This document shows, piece after piece, positions 1 through 8,911 of a stretch of DNA of 64,000 bases. Position numbers and translations under genes: made by a program. The DNA comes from Rhizobium sp. TH2. GTDB taxonomy: Bacteria > Pseudomonadota > Alphaproteobacteria > Rhizobiales > Rhizobiaceae. The DNA lies in NCBI RefSeq assembly GCF_024707525.1, contig NZ_CP062231.1, forward strand, positions 1,674,001 through 1,738,000, in the 5' to 3' direction. Under the pieces are notes generated by a model. The model was not told the DNA's origin and made no database searches. It saw nothing but the letters and a program-made list of their open reading frames with translations. Numbering within the stretch: position 1 is the stretch's first letter; every line of letters begins with the position of its first letter.

Positions 1-769
<769 letters not shown>

Positions 770-771
770 AA

Positions 772-892
772 GCCCCTCATCTGCCTGCCGGCATCTTCTC
801 CCCGCAGGCCGGGAGAAGGGACTTGTGGCACGGTTAGTACCTCTAGCGTCCCCTCTCCCCGTCCTTACGGGGAGAGGGCTAGGGTGAGGGGC
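772..892. repeat. RIME-like palindromic intergenic repeat
   Basis: This fills nearly the whole gap between the peptidase and cimA. The ends are inverted repeats: gcccctca at 772-779 pairs with tgaggggc at 885-892. Inside are two hairpins: cttctccc at 795-802 with gggagaag at 811-818, and a perfect 11-bp stem at 851-861 with 868-878. The layout of two large palindromes within about 120 bp matches the Rhizobium-specific intergenic mosaic elements known from rhizobial genomes. That assignment is from memory of the family. The symmetry itself is visible. The element may also act as a weak bidirectional transcription barrier. Confidence 0.75.
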
Positions 893-928
893 AGCCCTGG
901 AATGCAAAGTTGAACTTGGACATACGAC

Positions 929-2548
929 ATGGCACGTGAACGCATCTACCTCTTCGACACCACCTTGCGCGATGGGCAGCAGACGCCCGGCGTGGATTTT
1001 TCCGTCGAGGACAAGATCGCCATCGCCTCTATGCTGGATGAGTTCGGTCTCGACTATGTCGAAGGCGGCTATCCAGGCGCCAACCCCACCGACACCAAGT
1101 TCTTCGAGAAGAAGGCCACCAAAAAGGCGTCCTTTGTCGCCTTCGGCATGACCAAGCGCGCCGGAATCTCCGTGTCAAACGATCCCGGCATGGCCTTGCT
1201 TTTGCAGGCGAAATCGGACGCCATCTGTTATGTCGCCAAGAGCTGGGATTACCATGTGAAGGTCGCGCTTGGCTGTACCAACGAGGAAAATCTCGAAAGC
1301 ATCGACGAGTCGGTAAAGGCGGCGACCGGCGCGGCTAAGGAAGCGCTGGTCGATTGCGAGCATTTCTTCGACGGCTACAAGGCCAATCCGGTTTACGCGC
1401 TCGCCTGCGCGAAGACCGCGTATCAGGCAGGCGCCCGCTGGGTCGTGCTCTGCGACACCAATGGCGGCACGCAGCCGTCGGAGGTGCGCGACATCGTTTC
1501 GGCGGTGATCGCCGCGGGCGTGCCGGGCGACCATCTCGGCATCCATGCGCATAATGACACGGGCCAGGCCGTCGCCAATTCGCTCGCCGCGATCGACGCC
1601 GGCGCGCGGCAGGTGCAGGGCACTCTGAACGGCATCGGCGAGCGTTGCGGCAATGCCAATCTGGTCACCATCATCCCGACTTTGGTGCTGAAGCCCGCCT
1701 TCAACACGCGCTTCGAGACCGGCATCGATGCCGAGAAGCTGCAGGGCCTGACCCAGCTCGCGCATTCGTTCGACGAATTGCTCAATCGTTCGCCCGATCA
1801 TCAGGCGCCCTATGTCGGCGCCTCGGCCTTCGCGACCAAGGCCGGCATCCATGCCTCGGCGCTGCTCAAGGACCCGCGCACCTATGAGCACGTGCCGCCG
1901 GAAACGGTGGGCAACCTGCGCAAGGTCATGGTGTCGGACCAAGGCGGCAAGTCGAACTTCATCAACGCGCTAAAGCGGCGCGGCATTATTGTCTCCAAGG
2001 ACGATCCGAAGCTCGACGCGCTGATCTCGATCGTCAAGGAACGCGAGGCAACCGGCTATGCCTATGAAGGCGCCGATGCGAGCTTCGAGATGCTGGCGCG
2101 CCGGACGCTCGGCTCGGTGCCGGATTTTTTCCGCGTCGATGGCTTCCGCGTGATGGTCGAGCGCCGCTTCGACGCCAATGGCAACCTCAAGACCGTGTCG
2201 GAAGCGGTGGTAAAGGTGGAGATCGACGGTGAGATGACCATGTCGGTCGCCGAAAGCGTTCACGGCCCGGTCAACGCGCTCGACATCGCGCTGCGCAAGG
2301 ATCTCGGCAAATACCAGGCCGAGATCGGCGACCTCGTTCTGGTGGACTTCAAGGTGCGCATCCTCAACGGCTCGACGGCGGCCATCACCCGCGTGCTGAT
2401 CGAATCGACCGATGCATCCGGCGCGCGCTGGTGGACGGTGGGTGTTTCGGACAACATCATCGATGCGTCATTCCAGGCGCTGATGGACAGTATCATCTAC
2501 AAGCTGATGAAGAACCGGGATCAGGCAGGGCAGATCGCGGCGGAGTGA
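929..2548 (+). CDS. cimA: (R)-citramalate synthase
   Basis: Condenses acetyl-CoA with pyruvate to citramalate, giving a threonine-independent route to 2-oxobutyrate and isoleucine. At 539 residues it has the expected layout: an N-terminal HMGL/DRE-TIM barrel starting LFDTTLRDGQQTPG, metal-binding HAHNDTG near residue 210, the NGIGERCGNANL segment, and a C-terminal LeuA-type allosteric domain. The sequence resembles the CimA/LeuA-like subfamily more than 2-isopropylmalate synthase, as shown by VEGGYPGANPTD near residue 45. The ATG at 929 is used because the conserved N-terminus begins there, although the upstream Shine-Dalgarno is weak. Product specificity (pyruvate versus 2-oxoisovalerate) is inferred from family resemblance. 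Confidence 0.85.
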   Translation: MARERIYLFDTTLRDGQQTPGVDFSVEDKIAIASMLDEFGLDYVEGGYPGANPTDTKFFEKKATKKASFVAFGMTKRAGISVSNDPGMALLLQAKSDAICYVAKSWDYHVKVALGCTNEENLESIDESVKAATGAAKEALVDCEHFFDGYKANPVYALACAKTAYQAGARWVVLCDTNGGTQPSEVRDIVSAVIAAGVPGDHLGIHAHNDTGQAVANSLAAIDAGARQVQGTLNGIGERCGNANLVTIIPTLVLKPAFNTRFETGIDAEKLQGLTQLAHSFDELLNRSPDHQAPYVGASAFATKAGIHASALLKDPRTYEHVPPETVGNLRKVMVSDQGGKSNFINALKRRGIIVSKDDPKLDALISIVKEREATGYAYEGADASFEMLARRTLGSVPDFFRVDGFRVMVERRFDANGNLKTVSEAVVKVEIDGEMTMSVAESVHGPVNALDIALRKDLGKYQAEIGDLVLVDFKVRILNGSTAAITRVLIESTDASGARWWTVGVSDNIIDASFQALMDSIIYKLMKNRDQAGQIAAE

Positions 2549-2747
2549 ATAGCTTCTTGATGTAGAGATGCAACGACGTCGGGGATGACTCTTCACGCCG
2601 CGTTCACGGATACGTGTACGCAATACTTGATTAACCCTGAAACTCCCAGGCGGGCTAACCCGTAGCTACGCTTGCGACGCCATAAGGTGCGCTCGATTTG
2701 GCCAGCTCTTGCCGTGACGGCAGGGGCCCGCTCTCTGGGAGAATCCG

Positions 2748-4106
2748 ATGACCAAACAGAACGCCAGGAAGAACATCAACCAGACTTATGCCTTCGACAT
2801 TTCGGTCGATGATCCGGTCAACAGGGATTTGAAGGCCGGCGATGACACGGTTCAGGTCGATGCGAGGAACAATGTCGAACAGGTGCGCCTGACCTTCACC
2901 AGCAGCGAGGTCGGCAATGATTTCGCAAACGATAGCGGCATGCTGGCCAACCAGGATGGTGGATTGGCCGTCCGCATGCAGCGGGAAACCGGCACGACCG
3001 ACGTTCTGGCGGGCGTGGCCAGCCGTTTCGACGACGAGGGCATTACTTTCGAAAGCAAGGGCAAATTCACCTTCGACGTGCGCGACCTCGTCAGCGGCGT
3101 GCAGCGCGGCGACCAGTTCGATACCGTGGTTCTCGGAACCCTTGGAAATGACGTTCTCAACGAGAGCGGCGAAAAAGAGCGCTATTACATCAATGGCGGC
3201 ATGGGCAATGATGTGATCACCGGCGGCCGCAAGGACGATTTCCTGGTCGGCGGTGCCGGAAACGACAGGCTCAATGGCGGCAATGGCCATGATTCCTTCA
3301 TTGGCGGCGGCGGCAATGATACGATCGTCGGCGGAGCCGGCAACGATCTGGCTATCTTCACGACGGCCACCGATGGCACCGATAGCGTCAATCTCGGAGC
3401 GGGTGACGATACCGTCAACGTCGCCGCACCGCTCGCAGCAAGCCAGGTCCGGCTGACCTTCACCAGCAGCGAGGTCGGCAATGACAGTGCCAATGACAGC
3501 GGAACGATGACCAATCAGGATGCCGGTCTGGCCGTGCGTCTGCAGGTCGAGGACGGCCTTGGTGGTCTCACTGGCACGATCAGCCGCTTCGACGACGAAG
3601 GCATGACCTTCATGAGCACAACCGCCGGCGTGACGTTCGACGTCCGCGACCTTGTCAGTGGCGCGGCGCGGGGCGATCTGTTCACCGCGGTCAAGCTCGG
3701 TACATCAGGCAATGACGACCTCGGCGGAAACAGCGGCACACTCGTCTATTACATCAATGCCGGCGCGGGCGACGACACATTGACCGGCGATACCGGCAAC
3801 GACTTCCTGGTCGGCGGCGTTGGCAACGACACCATCAATGGCGGGATCGGCTCCGATTCCTTCATTGGCGGCGCGGGCCTCGATACGTTCGTCTTCACCG
3901 ATGTCACCGGCAACGATACGATCATCGACTTCGTGTCGGGCACGGACAAGATCGACCTGAGCGATTACGGCATCGACTTTGCCGACGTTTCCTTCGGCAC
4001 CGCTGGCAGCGATACGGTGGTCAGCGTCGATACGGACGGTGGCACGGATTTCCAGATAACCCTGAAGAACGTGGCCGCTCCGGTCGAGGCGGACTTCGTG
4101 TTCTAA
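2748..4106 (+). CDS. RTX-type calcium-binding protein with duplicated body
   Basis: A 452-residue acidic protein with nonapeptide Ca-binding repeats of the GGxGxD type in two clusters, around residues 147-200 and 340-380. It ends in a VFTDVTGNDTIIDF-type C-terminal segment as in type I-secreted RTX proteins. No Sec signal peptide is visible, consistent with secretion by a TolC-type ABC exporter, but no exporter genes lie nearby. The protein is an internal duplication: the block from about residue 46 (VRLTFTSSEVGND) recurs at about residue 234, and each copy runs through SRFDDEG and FDVRDLVSG to an RTX cluster. No enzymatic domain was recognised, so the role is unknown; adhesin or matrix protein is a guess. 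Start supported by gggagaa upstream. Confidence 0.8.
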   Translation: MTKQNARKNINQTYAFDISVDDPVNRDLKAGDDTVQVDARNNVEQVRLTFTSSEVGNDFANDSGMLANQDGGLAVRMQRETGTTDVLAGVASRFDDEGITFESKGKFTFDVRDLVSGVQRGDQFDTVVLGTLGNDVLNESGEKERYYINGGMGNDVITGGRKDDFLVGGAGNDRLNGGNGHDSFIGGGGNDTIVGGAGNDLAIFTTATDGTDSVNLGAGDDTVNVAAPLAASQVRLTFTSSEVGNDSANDSGTMTNQDAGLAVRLQVEDGLGGLTGTISRFDDEGMTFMSTTAGVTFDVRDLVSGAARGDLFTAVKLGTSGNDDLGGNSGTLVYYINAGAGDDTLTGDTGNDFLVGGVGNDTINGGIGSDSFIGGAGLDTFVFTDVTGNDTIIDFVSGTDKIDLSDYGIDFADVSFGTAGSDTVVSVDTDGGTDFQITLKNVAAPVEADFVF

Positions 4107-4192
4107 AGCAAATGCCGTGCCGTCGTGTAAGTCGGCGGCGCGGCATATTGTGGTTGCCTTTATCGCCTCATGAAACACTTGAGACGTGGCAT

Positions 4193-4774
4193 CTAGCGCG
4201 GCAGGAGCCGCTGAAGAAGCGTCATGAGGGATTGCAGAGTGGACGTGCGCGCTCCTACGCTCCCTGCGTATTGAACCGGTGGACCGTCCTTGCGCACCGG
4301 CAAATCATCGAAAGGCATCCGATATCGCGTGTTCAGGCATTCGGCATGTGCTTCGACATCAAGCCAGTTCGAGGTCCCGAACACCACGCCCGGAAGCTGG
4401 ACTTGCCCAAGGAACGTCTGCACATCAAGCGCAAGTTCGCTGAGTTTCCACGGGGCACTCGGCATCGCGCAGAGCTCATATGCGTGGAGCTTCCCCGAAC
4501 CGCGATGAACGTCGCTCCAGTCGAAGACATAGCATCCGCGCTCTGCGAGTTCGTAGACGGAATCATCTCCAAATCCACCAACCCGGATCAATTCGCCGCG
4601 TGGAGGCGGATCGCCAAAACGGCCTCCAAGATCTTTCTGTTCATAGCCTTCGTAGTCGAGAAAAGCCTTCGCAATCGGCCCTTCGCCCGCCGAGAAAAAT
4701 ACGCCGACCTGGCCGATGCTGTCGGTCGCCGCCCACATGACATCATATTGCTCGGGGTAGCCTTGTGCGGTCAT
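4193..4774 (-). CDS. Hypothetical protein, third gene of a toxin-antitoxin operon
   Basis: A 193-residue soluble protein that I do not recognise. It has no signal peptide or membrane helix. The N-terminal half (YDVMWAATDSIGQVGVFFSAGEGPIAK) reads like a compact alpha/beta fold, and a central segment is rich in aromatic and acidic residues (CYVFDWSDVHRG). The start lies 7 nt after the PIN toxin stop codon, with gaggg inside the toxin's 3' end as ribosome-binding site, so it is almost certainly co-transcribed with the antitoxin and toxin. The shape recalls small immunity-type proteins, but that is only an impression. It is convergent with the RTX gene, 86 nt away. Confidence 0.6.
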   Translation of the reverse strand: MTAQGYPEQYDVMWAATDSIGQVGVFFSAGEGPIAKAFLDYEGYEQKDLGGRFGDPPPRGELIRVGGFGDDSVYELAERGCYVFDWSDVHRGSGKLHAYELCAMPSAPWKLSELALDVQTFLGQVQLPGVVFGTSNWLDVEAHAECLNTRYRMPFDDLPVRKDGPPVQYAGSVGARTSTLQSLMTLLQRLLPR

Positions 4775-4781
4775 CAGGCCC

Positions 4782-5198
4782 TCACTGCCTGGAGAATGGA
4801 TCGAAGAATTTGGCGCCGGTTCGGACGATATCGAGGGTATTCCTCGTGACGAGTGTCAGCTCTCGTACAATCGCTGTCGCCGCCAGCAAACCATCAATAA
4901 AGGGCAGGGGATCAGGAACGCTGAGCCTTGCCCATTGATCGGCGATAGCTTCATCTATCGGCAGAACACGATCGGCGAGACCACTTCGCATTTGTTCGAA
5001 CCATGCATCCAGGGCCTTTGCCTGTGAGGGATCATGCCGGCGCTTGAGTTCTATGCCGCGCCGGATTTCGGCGAGCACGACGACGCTCGTTCCCATGTCC
5101 CGGACATCGGTGGCGTTGACCCAGGCAATCACGTTGGGATGCGCGCGGTGGGTCTTCCGGATTTCCGAGATGATGTTGGTGTCGAGCAGGAACTTCAA
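4782..5198 (-). CDS. PIN-domain ribonuclease toxin (VapC/FitB type)
   Basis: A 138-residue single-domain PIN protein expected to cleave RNA using Mg2+. The acidic active-site residues are visible: Asp6 in FLLDTNIISE, Glu in VVLAEIRRG, and the Asp of PFIDGLLAATA, followed by LVTRNTLDIV, the usual C-terminal PIN signature. The start is TTG at 5198-5196 and overlaps the antitoxin stop (TTGA), giving 4-nt translational coupling. The partner antitoxin is immediately upstream and an unknown third gene follows 7 nt downstream. The family assignment is strong. The RNA target cannot be told from sequence. Confidence 0.88.
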   Translation of the reverse strand: MKFLLDTNIISEIRKTHRAHPNVIAWVNATDVRDMGTSVVVLAEIRRGIELKRRHDPSQAKALDAWFEQMRSGLADRVLPIDEAIADQWARLSVPDPLPFIDGLLAATAIVRELTLVTRNTLDIVRTGAKFFDPFSRQ

Positions 5199-5494
5199 AG
5201 CTCGACCTCACGCCAACCGACCTGACGCGGTTGGTCGAGGATTTCGTGGAATGCTGTGTCCGACAAATCCGATCCGAACACGTCGAAGGCATTTCGGGGA
5301 GCGGCGTCGGGCAACAGTTCCGCGATGACCTTGCGCAGGCGGCTGGCCTCCTCGGTCTCTGATCGAAGGGTTTCGGCGACGGCGCGGATGAGCGCGGTGT
5401 CATGCGCATGCGCCTGGACCTCGATCCGCGCGAGACCGCGTGCCTTGGCGCGTTCGCGATGAACTTTCGATGCTTTTCGTTGTGCCTGGTTCAT
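5195..5494 (-). CDS. Antitoxin partner of the PIN toxin
   Basis: A 99-residue protein whose N-terminal half is very basic (QRKASKVHRERAKARGLARIEV). This fits a DNA-binding, ribbon-helix-helix-like domain. The C-terminal tail (FDVFGSDLSDTAFHEILDQPRQVGWREVEL) looks like the flexible toxin-blocking segment of VapB-type antitoxins. It is first in the operon, overlaps the toxin by 4 nt, and has a near-perfect operator palindrome 20 nt upstream. Start ATG at 5494 has gagg as ribosome-binding site. The antitoxin role is inferred from position, size and composition; the exact family was not identified. Confidence 0.75.
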   Translation of the reverse strand: MNQAQRKASKVHRERAKARGLARIEVQAHAHDTALIRAVAETLRSETEEASRLRKVIAELLPDAAPRNAFDVFGSDLSDTAFHEILDQPRQVGWREVEL

Positions 5495-5514
5495 GGCAAT
5501 GCCTCGGTGACCTA

Positions 5515-5536
5515 TCGCCGGTTATATCACCGGCGA
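5515..5536 (-). promoter_or_regulatory. Operator palindrome upstream of the antitoxin-toxin operon
   Basis: Perfect 8-bp arms tcgccggt and accggcga flank a 6-nt AT-rich centre (tatatc). On the minus strand the centre reads gatata/tataac and could be the -10 region, so a bound antitoxin would block the polymerase. A partial second copy, ggttatcac, lies at 5552-5560. The site is 21 nt upstream of the antitoxin ATG. Autoregulation through such palindromes is usual for type II modules; binding here is inferred. Confidence 0.65.
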
Positions 5537-5564
5537 CAGATCTTGCCTAGAGGTTATCACTGCA

Positions 5565-6599
5565 TCAAACCACCGGCGGGTTCAGCCGCGCAAACCCTTC
5601 CTGCCGGTGATACGGAAAGTGAGGGTAGGGCGCCGTCACCGCACTTGCCTTGTCCAGCCGCACGATCTGGTCCGCCGTCAGCGCCCAGCCGATGGCGCCG
5701 AGGTTCTGGCGGAGTTGCTCCTCGTTGCGGGCGCCGATGATGACCGAGGAAACGGTCGGGCGGGTGGTGAGCCAGTTAAGCGCCACCTGCGGCACGGTCT
5801 TGCCAGTCTCGGCGGCCACTTCGTCCAGCGCATCCACGATGTCGTAGAGCTTTTCGTCATCGACCGGCGGGCCGAAGCTTGCGGTGTCGTTGAGGCGGCT
5901 GCCTTCGGGCAAGGGCTGGCCACGGCGGATTTTTCCGGTCAGGCGGCCCCAGCCGAGTGGGCTCCAGACCAGCGCGCCGAGGCCCTGGTCCAGGCCAAGT
6001 GGCATCAGGTCCCATTCGTAATCGCGGCCGACCAGCGAGTAATAGACCTGGTTGGCGACGTAGCGCGGCCAGCCGTGCTTGTCGGCCGCCGTTAGCGATT
6101 TCATGATCTGCCAACCCGAGAAATTGGAGACGCCGACATAGCGGACCTTGCCGGATCGGATGAGCATGTCGAGGGTCGCCAGCACCTCTTCGACCGGGGT
6201 GAAGGCGTCGAAGGCGTGGAGTTGCAGGAGGTCGATATAGTCGGTGCCGAGACGGCGGAGTGCATCCTCGGTTGCCTTGATCAGGCGTGAGCGGGATGAG
6301 CCGGCGTCGTTGGGGCCGTCGCCCATGGGGAGCGAAGTCTTGGTCGAGATCAGCACCTGGTCGCGGCGGCCCTTGATCGCCTCACCGAGAACCTCTTCCG
6401 ATGCGCCGTTCGAGTAGACGTCCGCTGTATCGAAGAGATTGACGCCGGCTTCGAGGCAGATGTCCACCAGCCGGCGCGCTTCCGCCGCATCAGAATTGCC
6501 CCAGTGGCCGAAGAGCGGGCCGGAGCCGCCGAACGTGCCGGCGCCGAAGCTGAGGACGGGAACTTTGAGGCCCGAGGCCCCGAGACGACGATATTCCAT
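5565..6599 (-). CDS. Aldo/keto reductase
   Basis: A 344-residue NADPH-dependent (beta/alpha)8 oxidoreductase of the large voltage-channel-beta-like AKR group. The catalytic tetrad is visible: Asp57 and Tyr62 in FDTADVYSNG, Lys87 in ISTKTSL, and His128 in LQLHAF. The cofactor-binding C-terminal part includes VSSVIIGARNEEQLRQNL. It is intact in length. The gene starts 27 nt after the stop of the MFS transporter gene, so the two probably form an operon, divergent from the LysR regulator. The natural substrate is unknown; detoxification of carbonyl compounds would fit the exporter and regulator context. Confidence 0.88.
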   Translation of the reverse strand: MEYRRLGASGLKVPVLSFGAGTFGGSGPLFGHWGNSDAAEARRLVDICLEAGVNLFDTADVYSNGASEEVLGEAIKGRRDQVLISTKTSLPMGDGPNDAGSSRSRLIKATEDALRRLGTDYIDLLQLHAFDAFTPVEEVLATLDMLIRSGKVRYVGVSNFSGWQIMKSLTAADKHGWPRYVANQVYYSLVGRDYEWDLMPLGLDQGLGALVWSPLGWGRLTGKIRRGQPLPEGSRLNDTASFGPPVDDEKLYDIVDALDEVAAETGKTVPQVALNWLTTRPTVSSVIIGARNEEQLRQNLGAIGWALTADQIVRLDKASAVTAPYPHFPYHRQEGFARLNPPVV

Positions 6600-6626
6600 G
6601 GCTTTTGTCCTTTCGAATGAGCGAGG

Positions 6627-7799
6627 TTATTCGGCGGCGACCGGAACCAACCGGCTGCGGTCAGTGCGCAGCGCGACGACCGTGATTGCGATGGCTGCGA
6701 GCGGAAAGGCGGCGGCGACCAGCGGCGTATAAGCGAGGCCGGGGCCGTGTTTGATGGTCATACCGCCCGCCCAGGCGCCGATCGCGTTGCCGAGATTGAA
6801 AGCTGCGATATTGAGGCTTGAGGCGAGGCTCTGGCCAGCGCCTTCGGCTTTCTGCAGCACCCAGATCTGGAGGGGCGCGACGGTCGCGAAGGCCGTAGCG
6901 CCGAGCAGGCCCGTGAAGACGATGGCCGCGATCTTGTCATGCAGCGCGAAGGTCATCAGGCCGAGCGTCAGCGTCAGCGCAATCAGCGTGCCGAAGATGG
7001 CGCTGACGATATTGCGATCGGCAAGCTTGCCGCCGAGCAGGTTGCCCAGCACGAGCCCACCGCCGAAGACCAGCAGGATCGGCGAGACAGCGGCATCGGA
7101 GAAGCCGGTGATTTCGGTCAGCGCCGGAGCGATATAGGTAAAGACGGCGAACACGCCGGCATAGCCGAGAACCGTCATGGCGAGCCCGAGCAGGACCGGG
7201 CCGCGTGCCATGGCACGGAGATCGGCGCGCCAGTCGCTGGCTTCCGGCGCGGATTTATCCCGGGGAACGAAGGCGGCGATGATGGCGAGCGCTGTTATGC
7301 CGATGGCGGTCACGGCCCAGAACGTGGTGCGCCAGCCGAACTGCTGGCCGAGCCAGGTGCCGGCGGGGACGCCGAGGATGTTGGCGACGGTCAGGCCGGT
7401 GAACATCACGGCAATGGCGGTGGCCTTCTTGTCCGGCGCGACGAGATTGGTCGCGACGACCGAGCCGACGCCGAAGAAGGTGCCGTGCGCAAGCGCGGTC
7501 AGCAGGCGCGCGGCCATCAGCAGCTCATAGGTCGGTGCCAGCGCACAGGCGAGATTGCCGAGAGTGAAGATGGCCATCAGGCCGATCAGCACGGATTTGC
7601 GCGGCCAGCGGCTGGTGAGCGCAGTCAGAAGCGGCGCGCCGACGACGACGCCCAGCGCATAGCCCGAGATCAGCAGGCCGGCGGCGGCGATGGTGACGTT
7701 GAGATCCTGGCTGACATCGATGAGCAGGCCCATGATGACGAATTCGGTGACGCCGATGCCGAAGGCGCCGGCGGTGAGGGCATAAAGAGCGAGGGGCAT
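6627..7799 (-). CDS. MFS drug/metabolite exporter (DHA1, AraJ/PbuE-like)
   Basis: About 390 residues with 12 predicted membrane helices, beginning PLALYALTAGAFGIGVTEFVIMG, the typical N-terminus of AraJ/YdhP/Bmr-like 12-TM exporters. The motif-A-like loop LTSRWPRKSVLIG follows helix 2. The long central loop (FVPRDKSAPEASDWRAD) separates the two six-helix halves. I place the start at the ATG at 7799 because homology begins there. An in-frame GTG at 7844 would add 15 poorly conserved residues. Transcribed with the downstream aldo/keto reductase and divergent from lysR. Substrate unknown. Confidence 0.85.
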   Translation of the reverse strand: MPLALYALTAGAFGIGVTEFVIMGLLIDVSQDLNVTIAAAGLLISGYALGVVVGAPLLTALTSRWPRKSVLIGLMAIFTLGNLACALAPTYELLMAARLLTALAHGTFFGVGSVVATNLVAPDKKATAIAVMFTGLTVANILGVPAGTWLGQQFGWRTTFWAVTAIGITALAIIAAFVPRDKSAPEASDWRADLRAMARGPVLLGLAMTVLGYAGVFAVFTYIAPALTEITGFSDAAVSPILLVFGGGLVLGNLLGGKLADRNIVSAIFGTLIALTLTLGLMTFALHDKIAAIVFTGLLGATAFATVAPLQIWVLQKAEGAGQSLASSLNIAAFNLGNAIGAWAGGMTIKHGPGLAYTPLVAAAFPLAAIAITVVALRTDRSRLVPVAAE

Positions 7800-7885
7800 A
7801 GTGGGCACTCGGCGAACGATTGACGATGGCACTGAGATAGACACGCCACAGCTTGTGAACTAGGATGCGTTTGGGAAAAGGATTT

Positions 7886-7900
7886 GTGAGTTCAATTCAC
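7886..7900. promoter_or_regulatory. Candidate LysR operator between exporter and regulator genes
   Basis: The 15-bp imperfect palindrome gtgagttcaattcac has a T-rich/A-rich core of the kind LysR proteins bind. A related half-site, tgtgaact, lies at 7854-7861. Both are in the divergent intergenic space if the regulator starts at 7904, which is one reason for choosing that start. Binding is inferred. Confidence 0.4.
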
Positions 7901-7903
7901 GAA

Positions 7904-8809
7904 ATGGCACGCATCGACATCAACCGCTCCGGCGAGATGGAAGTCTTCACCCGCGTCGTGGAGCTAGGCGGCTTCTCGGTGGCCGCGCGCGAATTGCGCA
8001 TGACGCCCTCGGCGGTGAGCAAGCTCGTCAGCCGGCTCGAAGCGCGGCTCGGCACGCGGCTTGTCAATCGCACGACGCGCAAGCTCGAACTGACGCCCGA
8101 AGGCGCGGCGTTCCACGAGAAGGCTTTGCGGATTCTTGCTGATATGGAAGAGGCCGAAAGCAGTGCCGCGTCCTCCGATCAACCGGTGGGCAAGATCAGG
8201 ATCAATACCAGCGCCTCCTACGGCACGCATATCCTGGCGCCGATTCTTGCCGGGTTCCTGGCGCGCTATCCCGGCACGTCGGTTGATCTGATCCAGACGG
8301 ACAAGATTGTCGATCTGGTGGCGGATCGCACCGATATCGCCATCCGTGCCGGTGAACTCGTGAGTTCGACGCTGCTGGCCCGTAAGCTCGGCGAGACCCG
8401 GCTGCTGGTGGTCGCGTCCCCGGACTATCTCGAGCGCGCGGGCCGGCCTACGACACTTGCCGAGGTCAACAAGCTGAATCGGCTGGGCTTCAGCTATGTC
8501 AGGCATGCCGAGGGCTGGCGCGTTGAGGAAGATGGCGAGATCGAACTGATCTCTGCCAAATCGAGAGTTCAGGCCAGCGATGGCGAGGCATTGCGGCACC
8601 AGGCGCTCAACGGCGTAGGCATGGCCCGGCTCGCGGCATTCTGCGTGCGATCCGACATGGCGGCGGGAAGACTGGTGGAGGTGTTGCCCGAGCGGATGGT
8701 GGCTGAGACCGAGGCTTTCCACGCCGTCTATGTCGGGCAGGGCGGTCCTTTGCCTGTGCGGGTTCGGGTCATGCTCGATTATCTGGCGGAGCATGGCCGG
8801 GTCGAATGA
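7904..8809 (+). CDS. LysR-family transcriptional regulator
   Basis: Roughly 300 residues: an N-terminal winged helix-turn-helix (MEVFTRVVELGGFSVAARELRMTPSAVSKLVSRLEARLG), then a periplasmic-binding-like effector domain from about residue 85 (VGKIRINTSASYGTHILAPILAGFLARYP). The family usually activates a divergent target and represses itself, so the likely targets are the MFS exporter and aldo/keto reductase on the other strand. The frame stays open to 7865, but the candidate operator at 7886-7900 would then be coding. The ATG at 7904 is therefore preferred. The inducer is unknown. Confidence 0.88.
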   Translation: MARIDINRSGEMEVFTRVVELGGFSVAARELRMTPSAVSKLVSRLEARLGTRLVNRTTRKLELTPEGAAFHEKALRILADMEEAESSAASSDQPVGKIRINTSASYGTHILAPILAGFLARYPGTSVDLIQTDKIVDLVADRTDIAIRAGELVSSTLLARKLGETRLLVVASPDYLERAGRPTTLAEVNKLNRLGFSYVRHAEGWRVEEDGEIELISAKSRVQASDGEALRHQALNGVGMARLAAFCVRSDMAAGRLVEVLPERMVAETEAFHAVYVGQGGPLPVRVRVMLDYLAEHGRVE

Positions 8810-8911
8810 ACGTACGCGCTCACTTTCCATATCTTGATTCAGCCATCAGCCGAATGAATTGGTCGCCTGACCGAGGATAACGTAAACCGCCGCTTTCGGA
8901 GGAATGCGGAT

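Noticed and set aside
2549..2747. Possible riboswitch in the gap before the RTX gene
   Set aside because: Some short complementary stretches exist, but I could not fold a known riboswitch core or find a convincing expression platform.
4112..4849. A 245-codon plus-strand frame over the third gene of the toxin operon
   Set aside because: The minus-strand gene has a good start, operon spacing and ribosome-binding site. The plus-strand translation is rich in Arg, His and Trp and lacks a start signal.
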